Below are positions 1 to 13,501 of a stretch of DNA of 64,000 nucleotides, in pieces. The stretch's first letter is position 1. The number at the start of each line of letters is the position of its first letter. The stretch covers positions 29,237,234-29,301,233 of the forward strand of contig CM038471.1 in assembly GCA_021464415.1 (NCBI GenBank). The letters run 5' to 3'. The notes below the pieces were generated by a model. It was not told the origin of the DNA. It made no database searches and saw only the letters and a list, made by a program, of their open reading frames with translations. A program made the translations under genes and the position numbers. Source of the DNA: Lonicera japonica (lineage: Eukaryota > Streptophyta > Magnoliopsida > Dipsacales > Caprifoliaceae).

Positions 1-260
1 CAACATTTAAAATTCATCGTAAACAAATGAAACACATTAAAATAAGTTGTAAATATTCATTTGCACATAATGTTATACGCAACAATAAGAATATGACTCG
101 AATGATCATGCATTATATGCTGATTTGATCAATTTACCATACAATTTATTTGAATTAAAGAGTGGTGAGGGTTTAATTGCATGAATTGTTTAAAATTGGT
201 GGCTGTAAACGTATTTATTTTAACATTCATTTGTGCATAAGTTTTCCTCATAAATTTTAT
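1..260 (+). repeat. Local dispersed repeat family A, copy 1
   Basis: An AT-rich segment of about 260 bp that recurs at 3005-3265 and 9455-9700 in the same orientation. Shared landmarks in all three are an 'aataagttgtaa/gaat' stretch, 'gatttgatcaattt', 'gggtttaattgcatgaat' and 'taatttgtgcata'. The copies differ by many substitutions and small indels, so the duplications are old. No open frame is shared. It may be part of an unnamed non-autonomous element; no terminal repeats could be fixed. Confidence 0.6.
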
Positions 261-1069
261 ATACCAAGTATGTAATGTCTTTAATCCCATTTAATATTTT
301 ATATATACTATACCACCTGTTTATTAATAAAATATTGAGCCGTGAGATTATTAATTTGAGCTAAACATGAAGATTGAAATTAGTATGTGCATGTGTTAAA
401 AGTAAAAAAGCCAAATTCCAATGCTTCGTCAATTTGCGAAAAGAATAATAAAATCTACATGAGTCAACATGTCTAGCTATATAAATTGGTAGTATTCCTT
501 TTTAATTATGTAAACATTATATGAATAAAAAGTATAAATAGTGTAAACAATAAGATTCAAACTTTTATTATATTTGACATTTTAATGGGTTAAATTTTTG
601 TTTAATCACTGGGACATATTAATACTTATATAAAAAATCTTTAAAATGTATATACGTTAATCGTGCACACATCACGTACATACAGTAAACAGCTACTTCA
701 ATATATAAAGAATACACTTAAATATTTTCAATCATATATGAACACCAGTTTAATTACGCAAAATTTAGTCCCTTGAAAATGAATATAAGCAAGTCAACTC
801 ATGAGCACTAATTTATATAAAATTTACCCTCTTTATATTAAATTAGGAGTCCCACATTTTGGTTTTAGAATATTGGAATTACGAGTTTTATTTTTTATTT
901 GTACCAAATTTTAGAAAGTATGTTGTTGTTTGGTAAGTTTGAAATTTTGCTTTGTTGTTGTGACTTGTTATTGAAATAGATTTTTATATACAAACTATGT
1001 AAAGTTTTTAGTCTCATTTAATGTTTTATAAAATATGTTGTTGATAAATGGAGAACATACCTCTTGGGG
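261..1069. other. AT-rich spacer, no gene seen
   Basis: No coding region recognised. A short segment near 980-1035 ('tatgtaaagtttttagtctcatttaatg') resembles 265-300 and 9710-9760, so repeat family A probably extended further and has been broken up. Confidence 0.5.
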
Positions 1070-2679
1070 CATCACTTTGTGATCAAAATAGATTACCGAA
1101 GCCTTGAATTTCTGTTGGACAAACGGTCGCCACATTACTGCACCAAAAATGGCTCACAAGGCTTATAGGATTTGGTTACATGATTACTTACAAAAGGGGG
1201 TGGAAAATAAAGTTGTTGATGCCTTGTCAAGGTACTTTGAACATGAAGCTTCTTTTAAAGCCATGACTGCCCTTTAAACTTCTTGGATGGTTGAAGTTAC
1301 ATTAATAGTTGGGAAGGTGATGAGTTAGTACAATATATAGCTCATTGCCAAGTTGGTGACAAATTATCATGATCTGCCTAATTACAGTTATTAAAATATG
1401 ATGCTTAGGAATAATGGAAAGCTCTATGTGGGCAGTAATGGGGACTTGAGGTAATAGATCATAATAAAACTCCAAATAAATGGAGTGGGTAGTCATTCAG
1501 CGTAGAAAGGTACCTCAAAGAGGGTGGAACAATTTTTATTTTGGCCTTCCCTCAAGTTTGATGTGATTGAAATAGTGAAGAATTGTATAATTTGTTAGAG
1601 AAGTAAGGTAGCGCATGTACCATACCCCGGCTTACTACAACCACTACCCATTCCTCAACAACCATGGGCAGACATTTTTATGGATTTCATTGAAGGTTTG
1701 CCACATTTTGAACATGAAAGTACCATTTTTGTAGTCATTGATAGGCTCATAAAATGTGGTAATTTCATTCCCATCCACCATCCTTATTCAGCTAAGGATA
1801 TTGCCACCATCTTCTTCAATCAAATCTACAATTACATGGTCTTCCTTCCACTATAATTAGTGACGTAGACGATATATATCTTCGTGAGTGCTTTTTGGTG
1901 CCAACTATTCAAATTGCTGGGCAGTCACCTCTGTCATTCAACAGCTCACCACCCACAGACAAATGGTCAGACTAAGAGCTTAAACCAGTGCCTTGAAAAT
2001 TATTTGAGGTGTATAATAGCTGATAAGCCTAAAGAATAGGTTAAGCAGGCACCACTAGCTGAATGTTGGTACAACACCACCTTCCATTCCTCTCTCCAAA
2101 TGACTCCCTTTGAGGCACTATATGGATATTAACCCCCACAGCTAGCTATTCCACAAGAGCATAAAGCTAAATGAATTTTTGATTGAAAGGCAGTGTGCCC
2201 TATAACTAGTTCGGGACATACTTGCTTATGCTCACGATAAAATGAATTTTTTTGCTGATAAGCGAAGTACGGAAAGGGAGTTTTAAGTTGGAGAGTGGGG
2301 GCTTTTTAGAATACAACCCTACAGACAAATCATACTATTTATGCGTAGGAATGTGAAACTGGCTCCCAAGTTCAACGGTCCTTTTGAAATCCTTGAGAGG
2401 ATTGGTAAAGTGGCTTACAGGCTCAACCTATCTCCATTGGCAGCCATCCACCCAATATTCCATGTGTCTTTGTTGAAGAAAAAAGTGGGTAATCTGGTCA
2501 CTCCTCAATCAACTCTTCCACCATTAAACCTACTTGGGCAACTAAAAGTAGCTCCTATGGCTATTTTAAATAGGAGGAGAGTCAAGCACAATAACCAAGC
2601 TATTGTACAAGTCCTTGTCCAATGGGAAGATATGCCTAAAGCCTCTTTCTTCAAATGGTTTCCCAACTTTACTCCTTGA
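1070..2679 (+). pseudogene. Decayed Ty3/gypsy (chromodomain-lineage) pol remnant: RNase H end, integrase and C-terminus
   Basis: Conceptual translation in shifting frames gives the end of the RT-linked RNase H domain (about 1070-1280, with the typical end VDALSRYFEHE), then an integrase core (about 1600-2130) with [47 protein letters not shown] and MTPFEALYGY. The last part, 2341-2679, is still open for 112 codons and matches the region after the integrase core: [32 protein letters not shown], then [18 protein letters not shown], the start of a chromodomain-like tail. That order is that of plant chromodomain-type gypsy elements. Stops and frameshifts are frequent upstream, gag, protease and most of RT are missing, and no LTR pair was recognised. 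It is an old, inactive fragment. Confidence 0.85.
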
Positions 2680-3004
2680 GGAAAGGGATTTATATATGGA
2701 AGAGGTGGACAATTGTTATAATGTGAGTAGGTGACAAAATTGGTGGGAGCCGGTAATAAATAAGTGTGAAGTCTGAATTAATCAAGGGGGTGTCGTTTGT
2801 AGTTGGAGTCTGAATTAATCCTTCATTTTGTTGTCGTAGTTTGTTAGAGGAGCTGAATTTTGATTATTTAAAATATATGTATTAATTATTTAATTTCTTC
2901 CAAAACTTCAATAATTATGTAAATGATATTTTTCTTTTGATTGAACAAAATATTAATAATTAAAAAAAATTAACTATAATTTTTTTGTCAGGTGACCATG
3001 TAAA

Positions 3005-3450
3005 TATATGCAAAATTTAAAATTCATCTTAAATAAACTAAAGCTATTAAAATAAGTTGTAATTTTAATTTAAATATAACGTTACACACAACAAGGCAAG
3101 AGTACTGCTCCAATGATCATTCATATAATATGCCGATTTGATCAATTTGCTATACAATTGTTGGGCATAAAAGAGTAGGGAGGGTTTAATTGCATGAATA
3201 ACTGTTTAAAACTGGAGTTTATAAATGTATTTATTCTAACATTAATTTGTGCATAAGTTTACCTCGCGTTTGATCTCATTAATTTAGGAATTAATTCAAA
3301 TCAAAATATTAGCTCGTTTCCACCACCAACAGTAATAAATTAAATATCACTTCCTTTGTGTCAAGTTAGGATCTGACTTTCCCTTTTTAAAACGTTTTAG
3401 ATTACGAGTTTTATATTTTTTTGGAATAAAGTTAATAATCCGGATATCCC
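3005..3450 (+). repeat. Local dispersed repeat family A, copy 2
   Basis: Second copy of the segment at 1-260 (same order of landmarks), extended by 'aattaattcaaatc' and an 'acgagttttatatttttttggaataaa' stretch that also occurs near 9840-9890 and 57265-57295. The preceding spacer 2680-3004 holds only a small duplication of 'gtctgaattaatc' at about 2770 and 2808. Confidence 0.6.
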
Positions 3451-3454
3451 AACT

Positions 3455-4616
3455 CCACCCGGGTCTGAACTCAAATTTAAAAGGCATAGGCCATGGCCCA
3501 GGGCTGGCCTGGATAAATGAACTCTACACTGACGGGGACAAGTGCAAATTGGTTATTTAGTTTTCATAAAGAAAAAAATGAATTTTTCATATTTTTTTCA
3601 TGTTACGATAAATATAAATTCGCATAAATATTAACAATACTTTGATTAAATTAGTTCTTACGGAAAATTCATAGTCAATCTATAACTGGATTTAATTTTA
3701 AAAGTTCCAAAATAACATACTATTTATAATCTCAATTCTGATACATGATCAAACTTGTACTTTTTATTTATTTGAACGTGTTTTTGGTGTAGTAGCTAGT
3801 ATTGAACGCACACATATAGATAAGTTACCAGGCTCGTTGCATTCGTGACGAATATGTTTCACCTTTGGGTGCGTCACAATAAATTTACCAACTAGTTTAT
3901 TTGTAAATTAGAGATTTGCCTTTACTTTTGAAACATTATAAACACCAATCTTAACATAATCATTAAGTAAAATTACAAACTTATTAATTTAATCGAATAT
4001 ATATCTTCTGAAAAACATTTGAAATTTTATGTTCTAAATCTTCCGCCATTGCAATCACCCATGCATAATTAAATGGTCAATTCATGCTTGGCTGATAAAC
4101 GAATTAGAAAAAAGAGACAAAAAGGCATGGTGAGAAACATAAAACAACCTTGATGCTGTTAAGCTTGCAAGTTGAATTCACTCCTATATTTCTCCGTTAA
4201 AAGTTAAATTTGGGGAGAAATTCTACAAAAACTCACTCGAACCAGTCACTATACTTTTCTCATATTCAAGGAATCCTTACTATAAATCTTCCAGTGTTTT
4301 ATGGATAGGGGATCCCCAAATGTCTTCTAAAACTTGTTTCTTATGGTTTTATCTTGAAATGAATTTTACATGTTCAAATTTATCCTTATATTTGAGAAAA
4401 ACTATAGTTGGAGTACATGTTTTCCAAAAAAATTCTCTAAAATAATTATTTTTGTTCATTTTTTTCTTTTTTTAAATATGAGGAATTGGGTGGAGATGCA
4501 CCAAATACTCTCTAAACTATCAATTAAATATATATATATATATATATATTAGCAACAATAAACCATTAAATTGAAGGAGAAGGGCGTAGAATTATAAAGA
4601 GAGAAGCTATTTATAC
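3455..4616 (+). repeat. Repeat family B, left copy (interrupted by the palindromic element)
   Basis: About 1.2 kb that aligns by eye with 57260-58400 in the same orientation. Landmarks are 'taggccatggcccag', 'cctggataaatga', 'catgttacgataaatataaa', 'gaaaattcatagtcaatct', 'ttcacctttgggtgcgtc' and 'aataaaccat..attga.ggagaagg'. The homology resumes after the palindromic element, at about 8790-8870 ('aaattaatttaaataaataatt'), so the palindrome inserted into an older duplicated segment. A (TA)n run lies at about 4530-4550. No coding content recognised. Confidence 0.7.
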
Positions 4617-4623
4617 ACAACTT

Positions 4624-5045
4624 GATAAATGCTTAATATTGTCATTTTCGGAGTTATTTGACGTGTTTATTTCTCTAAAATTACTCGGTTTGCCAACTTA
4701 TTTCGCGATTAGTCTCGTAGCACTTTTGTATTTAACAATACTTGGAAAGACACATTTTGTGTTTGTTTTGGTGTCTTTAAATTTCAAGAAATATTATATT
4801 TAATACAATGGTGGAATTTTCCATGGAACAAATGGAATCCAAGAAAGTGAAATTCTCCATATGACCAAAGAGCATCCAAGAAAGTGAAATTTTTCATGTG
4901 ACCAAAGAGCATCAAAGATAATGGATTTATCCACCAAAAATAAAATAAATAAAAGCATTGTTTACTTTTGGCATCCAACACAACAATCCTATTTATAGTT
5001 TTCATTATTGTTTTGGAGAGGAGTATTTTTATTACTTCTCATTCC
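4624..5045 (-). repeat. About 420-bp subrepeat present four times in the palindrome, with a TATA box
   Basis: This unit occurs at about 4624-5045 and 6267-6655 in one direction, and at about 6665-7108 and 8290-8753 in the other. Each half of the palindrome is therefore a direct-repeat pair flanking about 1.2 kb, like an LTR layout. Three copies contain 'actataaatagga' followed by 'tgttgtgttggatgcc': minus strand near 4990, plus strand near 6723 and 8375. This looks like a TATA box and start region firing outward from the unit. The inner junction of the second copy is cut short by the palindrome centre. Confidence 0.6.
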
Positions 5046-8000
5046 TTAATTTACAGAGAGCTTGTAATAGTTTTTTCTAGAGAGAGAAATGGAGTTCACT
5101 TTTAAAATTTTTGTTTCTACTTTATTATGGAGTAAATTTATTTGCTAAGGCTCAAAGATGAAATTTGTAATACATTAATTATGTAAGTTCAATTCTCATT
5201 CCATTGTTAGTATTGTTAAATATTTTTTGAATTCTTCTACTTCTCCATTTTTTCAACCATTCATAAGCTAGTAAGATAATTTTCATATGATGATTTGACT
5301 TTGTATGTCTTGTATACATAGATCTCAAGCATTAATGAGGAAATTATACACTTGTGTATTTTCTTACTAGCTTATGTCCATTTTTTCTTTGAATGAGATA
5401 CTTTTTACTAACAAGCATGATTAGTTTTTGAATATTCATGAAAACACCATAAATTTGAGATTTTAATATGTGAATACTTTAATGATATGTTGAGTGCTTT
5501 TTACACTTTATGTAATTTTAAGACCCATCATCTTCTTAATTAAAGTATTGCGAAAGACGATCTTTTAAATATATGTCATAAACAACTTCACTTATTATTT
5601 TAAGGGTTCAATTTGTATTTATCAAATAAGTCTATATATGACGGTTTGACCTTCACCTAGACCTCCCAATCTTAGACAAATGAAATCTTATGATTTATCG
5701 AGCTAAACTCTTTGTAGTTGGTCATTTTCATAATCAAGTCATTTGCCTAGGGGACACTAACAATGAGTTCTTAAATGACTAATTTAAATTTATACCTTTT
5801 ATTTATCTGTATTTTAAGTTTGAATCTTGGTTGATATTATATGAGAATGAGTTGTACTTGGTTCACACCCTTTGTCACAAGATAAAAATGAGAGATACAC
5901 TTGTGTTAATTTTTGCTTACATTCTTTCTTTATATGGCATTTATATGGGATTAGGTTGCTTTTGTTCCACACCCTTTTGCTTAAAAAATGGGTAAAATAC
6001 AACACTTATGAATTGCATTGAGGACTTTGAATGAGGTTGATTTGATATAACTTTACAAAACGAATGAATTCTATAATGCCTTAGCCTTTTCTCATCTATT
6101 GTTATATCACTTTAATTTTTATTGCAAGACTTTAAAATCAACCATTAAAATCAATCAACTAAATTTTCTTAACAAAACCTTGGACTCTTAAACACCACAT
6201 CGTCTTTCCGACTATCCTTGTGATTCGACACTTGGACTTACCAAGTATTATCCTTATTATAATTCCGTTGATAAATGCTTAATATTGTCATTCATACGCT
6301 CATTTTCGAAATTGTTTGACGCGTTTATTTTTCTAAAACTACTCGGTTTGCCAACTTATTTCGCGATTAGTCTCGTACCACTTTTTTATTTAACAATGCT
6401 TGGAAAGGCACATTTTTTTTGTTTATTTTGGTGTCTTTAGATTTTAAGAAAAATTGTATTTAATACAATGGTGAAATTTTTCATGGGATAAAAGGAATCC
6501 AAGAAAGTGAAATTCTCCATGTGATCAAAGAACATCCAAGAAAGTAAAATTTTTTATGTGACCAAAGAGCATCCAAGATGGTGGATTTATCCACCCAAAA
6601 TAATAGTAATATAAAAAAAAAAAGCATTGTTTACTTCTCATTTCTTAATTTATAGAGAGTTCTCAATAAATTGAGAAATGAGAAGTAATAAAAGTAATTC
6701 TCTTCAAAACAATAATGAAGACTATAAATAGGAGTGTTGTGTTGGATGCCAAAAATAAACAAGACTTTTTTTTTATTTTTCGTAGATAAATTTACTATCT
6801 TGGATGCTCTTTGGTCACATGAAAATTTTCACTTTCTTGGATGCTCTTTGATTTCATGGAGATTTCACTTTCTTGGATTCCTTTTGTCCCATGAAAAATT
6901 TCACCATTGTATTAAATACAATATTTCTTAAAATATAAAGATACCAAAATAAACACAAAATGTACCTTTTCAAGTATTGTTAAATACAAAAGTGCTACGA
7001 GACTAATCGCGAAATAAGTTGGCAAACCGAGTAGTTTTAGAAAATAAACGCGTCAAACAATTTCGAAAATGAGCATATGAATGACAATATTAAGCATTTA
7101 TCAACGAAATTCTAGCAAGGATAATACTTAGTAAGTCCAAGTGTCGAACTACAAAGATAGTCGGAAAGACAATGTTGTGATTATGAGTCCAATGTTTTGT
7201 TAAGAGAATTTAGTTAGTTGATTTTAATGGTTGATTTAAAGTCTTGCAATAAAAATTAAAATGACGTAACAATAGATGAGAAAAGATTAAGGCATTATAG
7301 AATTCATTCGTTTTGTAAAGTTACGTAAAATCAACCTCATTGAAAGTTCTCAATGCAATTTTTAAGTGTTGTATTTTACCCATTTCTAAGCAAAAGGGTG
7401 TGGAACAAAAGCAACCCATTCTCATATAAATGCCATATAAAAAAATGGTGTAAGCAAAAATCAACACAAGTGTATGTCTCATTTTTATCTTGTGACAAAG
7501 GGTGTGAACCAAGTGCAACACATTCGCATATAATGTCAACCAAGATTCAAACTTAAAATACACATAAAGAAAAGGCATAAATTTAAACTAGGCATTTAAG
7601 AACTCATTGTTAGTTTTCCCTAGGCAAATGACTTGATTATGAAAATGGCCAACAACAAAGAGTTTAGCTCGATAAATCATAATATTTTATTTGTCTAAGA
7701 TTGAGAGGTCTAGGTGGGGTCAAACCGTCCTATATAGACTTATTTGATAAATACAAATTGAATCCTTAAAATGATAAGTAAAGTTGTTTATGACATAAAT
7801 TTAAAAGATCTGTCTTTGGCAATACTTTAATTAAGAAGATGATGAGTCTTAAAATCACATAAAGTGTAGAAAGCACTCAACATATTATTAAAGTATTCAA
7901 AGATTAAAATCTCAAATTTATGGTGTTTCCATGAATATTCAAAAATTAATCATGCTTGGTAATGAAAAGTATCTCATTTAAAGAAATAATGGACATAGGC

Positions 8001-8753
8001 TAATAAAAAATACACAAGTTTATCATTTCTTCATTAATACTTGAGATCTATGTATACAAGACATACAAAGTCAAATCATCATATGAAAATTATCTTACTA
8101 GCTTATGAATGGTTGAAAAAAAGGAGAAAATGAAGGATTCAAAAAGTATTTAACAATACTAATAATGGAATGAGAATTGAACTTACATAATTAATGCATT
8201 ACAAATTTCATCTTTTAGCCTTAGCAAAGAAATTTACTCCATAATAAATGTAGAGACAAGAATTATAAAAGTGAACTCCATTTCTCTCTCTAGAAAAAAC
8301 TATTACAAGCTCTCTATAAATTGAGAAATGAGAAGTAATAAAAGGACTCATCTCCAAAACAACAATGAAGACTATAAATAGGAATGTTGTGTTGGATGCC
8401 AAAATTAAACAATGCTTTAATTTATTTTTGGTGGATAAATCCACTATCTTGGATGCTCTTTGGTCACATGAAAAATTTCACTTTCTTAGATGCTCTTTGG
8501 TCACATGGAGAATTTCACTTTCTTGGATTCCTTTTGTCTCATGAAAAATTTCACCATTGTATTAAATACAATATTTCTTGAAATTTAAAGACACTAAAAT
8601 AAACACAAAATGTGCCTTTTCAAGCATTGTTAAATACAAAAGTGTTACGAAACTAATCGCGAAATAAGTTAGCAAATCGAGTAGCTTTAAAGAAATAAAC
8701 GCGTCAAACAATTCCAAAAATGAGCGTATAAATGACAATATTAAGTATTTATC
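4624..8753. mobile_element. 4.1-kb near-perfect palindromic (foldback-type) element with target-site duplication
   Basis: The left half (4624 to about 6655) is the reverse complement of the right half (about 6665 to 8753), with point differences and small indels. The centre is near 6660, where 6631-6653 pairs with about 6667-6689. The ends are GATAAATGCTTAATATTGTCA at left and its complement (one change) at right. ACAACTT (4617-4623 and 8754-8760) flanks both ends. A second reading is TG...CA ends at 4623 and 8754 with a 5-bp CAACT duplication, as for LTR retroelements. No transposase or polymerase domain is visible; short frames such as 6734-6931 are mirrored repeat sequence. It could be a foldback or Mutator-like non-autonomous element, or an inverted fusion of two small LTR-type elements. 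Confidence 0.8.
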
Positions 8754-9454
8754 ACAACTTATTATTGAAGATCATACCCATCAACCAATATACGAGGTCA
8801 CTTTATGTGACTTATTTTATTTTTAAATCCCAACTCCCTCTAAAATTAATTTAAATAAATAATTTTAAATAGATGGAGAAGTGTATAGAATTATGAATTG
8901 AAGTTAAGTGACATTGTTTTTAATTTTTTTTGTAAATATTATATATTTTGAATATGTAGAAAATACCTTTCTATATCTTTCTCCATACTTGATGAAACTC
9001 ATTAGTTACTGTAAAAAAAATCACAAAAAAAATTAATAATATTAAATATTTAACGTCTTCCTATATTTCATTAAATTATGTAAATGATATATTTTATTTA
9101 CTAAAAAGAACACAAATAATGGAAACAGACAATAAAAGTGTCCAATGAGTTTCCGCTCTTTTATTTCCATCTGTAATTACCGACATCTAATTATTGTAAT
9201 TTCACAATTATCTCATCATCTGCTTTTTAAATTCCCAACATCCCACTAGACAAGTCTTCAACACAAACTCTCACAATCTTGTATAGCATTTCTCATTTGA
9301 TAAGAAAATAAAATTTTAAATATTAGTTATTTAGTTTCTTCCAATATTTCATTAATTTATGTAAATAACATATTTTATTTGATTGAATAAAATAAACAAA
9401 ATGAAAATGAAAATAAAAATAAACTAATTAACTCATTTTTTCTCCATAAACTAT

Positions 9455-9700
9455 CTAAATATATGTTCATCGTAAGCAAATAAAACCTGTCAAAATAAGT
9501 TGTGAATATTCATTCAATAAGAATATGACTCCATTGGTCATGCATAATATGTTGATATGTTGATTTGGTCAATTTACTATACAATTGTTGCAAATAAAAG
9601 AGTAGGGAGAGTTTAATTGCATGAATTGTTTAAAATTCTTGGTTGTAAATGTATTTACTTTAATATTAATTTGTGCATATGTTTTCCTTAGAGATTTTAC
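9455..9700 (+). repeat. Local dispersed repeat family A, copy 3
   Basis: Third copy of the 1-260 segment, closest to copy 1 in its first half ('aataagaatatgactc..tggtcatgcat') and to copy 2 in 'aaaagagtagggag'. It continues into 9700-9760 with the 'actatgtaaagtctttagtctcgttt' extension also seen at 980-1035. The spacer 8871-9454 is AT-rich with nothing recognised. Confidence 0.55.
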
Positions 9701-9814
9701 ACACAATTTCACTATGTAAAGTCTTTAGTCTCGTTTAATATTTTAAGAATTAATTCAAATCCAATTCTTTTTATATTAGCTCATTTTTACTACCAAACAC
9801 TAGCAAAATTTTAT

Positions 9815-10205
9815 GTTAAATTATGAACCCACTTTCTTTTTAGAAAATTTCAAAATACAAGTTTTATATATTTTTAGAATAAAATTAATTTACAAAATAC
9901 TAAATTAGTTGGTAAGTTGTTGAATTCTTGACCACTGGAACGCATTGCATTCCAGATCAAAAATATTAAAATATGTGTCAAATTAGAAATTCACTTTCTT
10001 TTTTTAAAATGTATCAAATTATGAGTTTAATATTTTCATTAGGACAAAATTAATGTACAAAATACTAAAATAGTAGGTAAGTTGCTAAATTCCTGACCAT
10101 TGGTAAGTTTTGCGCTTGCGAATTGAATCCAAAATATTAAAATAGTACGTAAGTTGCTGAATTAATTCCTAACTATTAATAGGTGTTGTGCCCGCAGATC
10201 TACGA
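9815..10205 (+). repeat. Tandem repeat, about 160-180-bp unit, roughly 2.3 copies
   Basis: Units begin near 9815, 9975 and 10125. Each contains 'cactttctttttt', 'gagttt(t)atattttt', 'aaaattaat.tacaaaatac', 'taaattagt.ggtaagttgctgaatt' and 'gaccattggtaag'. Copies are diverged, and the third is truncated. No coding capacity. Confidence 0.5.
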
Positions 10206-12439
10206 TTGTACTAATGTTTTGTTCTCTACTTAACTATCTTTGGACTGCATATGTGGATTGAATTTCAAAAGCCTTCGTTACTAATTAATAATTCCACCTC
10301 TTTTATTAATCATATTAGTTTTATAATAGTTTAGATATATGACTTTTTATATATATATAAAAAATAGTCTATTTTTATTACAAGTTGTTCCACCCCATGT
10401 AAATATAACCTCCTCAATGAATGATTTTCTTTTTTCTTTTTGAGGGCAAACAAACAAGAGAAGACAACTAAAACTGATAATCAATTGTAATATGATACGT
10501 AAGCCACAAGAAAAAAAAAACTGAAACTAATAAAAATGTATGATTTTAAAAGTGGTTCCTATATATAAGGTAAAAAAACACGCGCGGTATTGCAACTTAT
10601 GCAACACATCTCTAGATCTAGAAAAGATATTCAATTGAATTTGAGCTAATAATTTGACGGATTCTTAAGAATAAAATCCATATACGATATGAGGAGAACG
10701 AAAAATCTTAGTCCTTTTCATGTCAATATTTTTCTCTCCATAATTAGGATTATGATTTTATATTTGCTCCATTAAATTATTGGATTCGGATTATAATAAG
10801 ATTATAGTATTGAAATTCCAAAATCATATTCGATAAAGTACATTGGATTCAGATTAGATTTAGATCAAAATTTGATCGACAGTTGTACAACCAAGATATA
10901 GATACATAGTGTCCAACCGCGCGGCAAGAGAAAGGAAACGTTAAGGAATCTTAAGCAAAACATTAAGGACATAAAATTAAAACCTACTTTTTTTTAAGCC
11001 AAATTAAAATATGGTGATCAAACTAACAAAAAAATTGTATTTAAACATATGACGTTTAACTAGAACAAGATTAGGCCTTTTACTTTATTCATTAATTTTT
11101 TTTTGGTACTTTTGGAACGGTCCATAAGATATGTAAATAACAATATACTATTGTATTATAGTTAGGCCATAAGATTATAGTAATAACTATTGCTGTTTTC
11201 AATAGTATTAATATTGTATTAAAAAAAGGTATCATGCAATATTGTCTTTACATTGTGTCCAATTTAGGTAAACTTCCTGTCAAAATTTTAACATAAAAAT
11301 GACACGATTTCGTGTCAATAAATCGACGCACATAAACAAGAAAACGATAAGAAAGTTTAATCTTGTGTCGTGCTATATTAAAATTGCCAACTTTATTATT
11401 AGTAGCGGAGCCAAAACTTTAACTTGAGGAGGGTTGATTTATAGGTGAATAAATATTGACATTATAAGCTAAAGATAAAGGTAAGGCATTTCATTGTAAT
11501 TTTTACTTGTTTGAAACCAGTAAAAACTAATTTTTTAAAGATGGATATATTGGTACCCAAAAAATATTTGGTAACACTCCCATTTTCATTCGGTCATTCG
11601 CGATCGAAAAGATATCTATTACTTGGTTCTTAAGGACTGAGTATAAGTATATATACTCGGTGCTTGATAACTTCGTAAAGCATTATCAACTTTATATTCG
11701 ATCATTCACAACCAATTAACATATAACCTTTCTTAGTTGTCAAGGACCGAATGAAAAATAGAGGTGTTTTCAGAAAATATTGAGGGTGCAAATAGCTCCA
11801 ACTTTTTTAATGACACAAGTTTTCTACACCTACTTTTTGTCTCTTCAAAAAAACGAAACCTAGCTACCTTCCCATATGTTTTTGTTGGTACATGATTATA
11901 GAAGTATATAACTACTTATAAGGTATTATTTATATTAGAGATATGTACAAATGTCATTTAATTAGTAGATATTAGTGTTATTGACGCATATATTTTTCAT
12001 CTAAAGAAAATTCCAAAAAATTAAACAATTCAAAATAGATTATGAAAATTTATAATTATTTTATATATATGGCATATTCAACATACCTACAGCCATATTC
12101 GAGATACGTAAGGCGTGTACCATATAATTAGCATACATTATTTTGAAGTGGTGATTAGATTAAATTGGGGCTAAATTAAACACCCAGTTTTATTATTATT
12201 ATTATCTTTTTAAAAAAATATTTATTATTTTATAAAGCTTTATCAAAATAAATTATATGATTTTATGAAATAATTTATATATTTAAAAAATTACAAGCAA
12301 ACATTTCAGTGCACAATTATTTTAATAATATATCATACAACAGAAAAGTAAATGATGTGAGTTGACAATACACAAAACACAAATATAAAACTATTTTTTT
12401 TTTACTATAACGTATAGATAAAACTTACATCAATCTTAC
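10206..12439. other. AT-rich intergenic DNA, nothing recognised
   Basis: No open frame of convincing length or similarity, no terminal repeats and no tandem arrays. Small inverted motifs occur (for example 'cacgatttcgtg' near 11302), but they lack context. Confidence 0.5.
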
Positions 12440-13115
12440 TAAGTATAAACTAATAATTTGATTCATATTCGAAAATTTTATCTATTACTAACTGCGTGCA
12501 ACCTTAGAATTAAAATATGAAATTTTGCATTTAATATCTTCCAATATCTTAATATTCTGCGTGCAACCTTAGCATTAAAATATGAAATTTTGCATTTAAA
12601 ATCCTCCAATATCTTAATATTAGGGATTGAATTTCTAACATTTTAATTTGTCAAAAGAATGTTGCATAGCTTTGAGTACGAATATCTGCATTCTACATTT
12701 GCTCATGAAATTCTAATATAATGTATTAGTTGATCATTTAAATCATATTATATAGCAAGGGAGTTCATGAAATTTTTATTTTAAATTGTGCATTCAAGCG
12801 GCATTTCTTATCTCATGCATCAATTAATTGAGATTTTTTAAAAAAATTATGCCCTAAAAATAATAAGTAAATTATAAATTAGAAAATCGTATAATTTAAT
12901 TACATGTCATGTGTGGGGCTGTCTCTAGAAGTTTAAAAACTACTAAATACACCAGGTCGCGATGTTCAAAAATGTGCCTTTAAGATTGCCTGGGAAGGAC
13001 TAGTGTGTGTAAATTGGGATGGACAACTTACCATTGAACCGTACAAATAAAGTATAATTTGATACTTGTAGTGGTATTTTACATCTACATTGTATAGTTG
13101 ATGAGACATTAAATG
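12440..13115 (+). repeat. Dispersed repeat family C, copy 1
   Basis: About 650 bp recurring at about 55600-56085 (inverted), 56430-57000 (direct) and 61890-62150 (direct, partial). Landmarks are 'caaaagaatgttgcatagctttgagta', 'gaaattctaatataatgtatta', 'tgcattcaagcggca', 'agtaaattataaatta' and 'ggtggtattttacat'. Within this copy 12487-12610 contains a direct duplication of about 65 bp ('ctgcgtgcaaccttag.attaaaatatgaa'). No protein coding seen. It is probably a non-autonomous element whose ends I could not define. Confidence 0.6.
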
Positions 13116-13501
13116 CTCATCTCATTTGAATTTTTTTCTATATTTTTTTTGATCTTGTTATCCAAAATAATAATTTCATACATAAAGTTTAAGATTACCA
13201 TTTGACATAAAGTTTTAGAGAATCCTAATATCAATTTATTATTTTAGGATTTTACAAACAAACAAAAATTTGAGCGAAAGAGGACTAAAGTTATTACATG
13301 CACTCTAAAATCTACATTTACCTTTTTTTCCTACAATAGAATGAAAAAGCCTCCGCCCAAAGTTTTTTTCCTACATTTACCATTCTAATCGTAGAAGTCC
13401 TAGCTCCGATAATAAGAGCCCTCGCTCTAACGGTAAAAGCCCTTCTTCTAATTTTAGAAACGGTTTCCCATACCTCGGTACCTTTTTGCTTTTATAGTAC
13501 G

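Noticed and set aside
4784..8581. Similar short peptides (4784-5005 minus, 6734-6931 plus, 8384-8581 plus) as a conserved small gene
   Set aside because: They are the mirrored copies of the subrepeat in the palindrome; the N-terminal parts shift frame between copies, so no protein is conserved.
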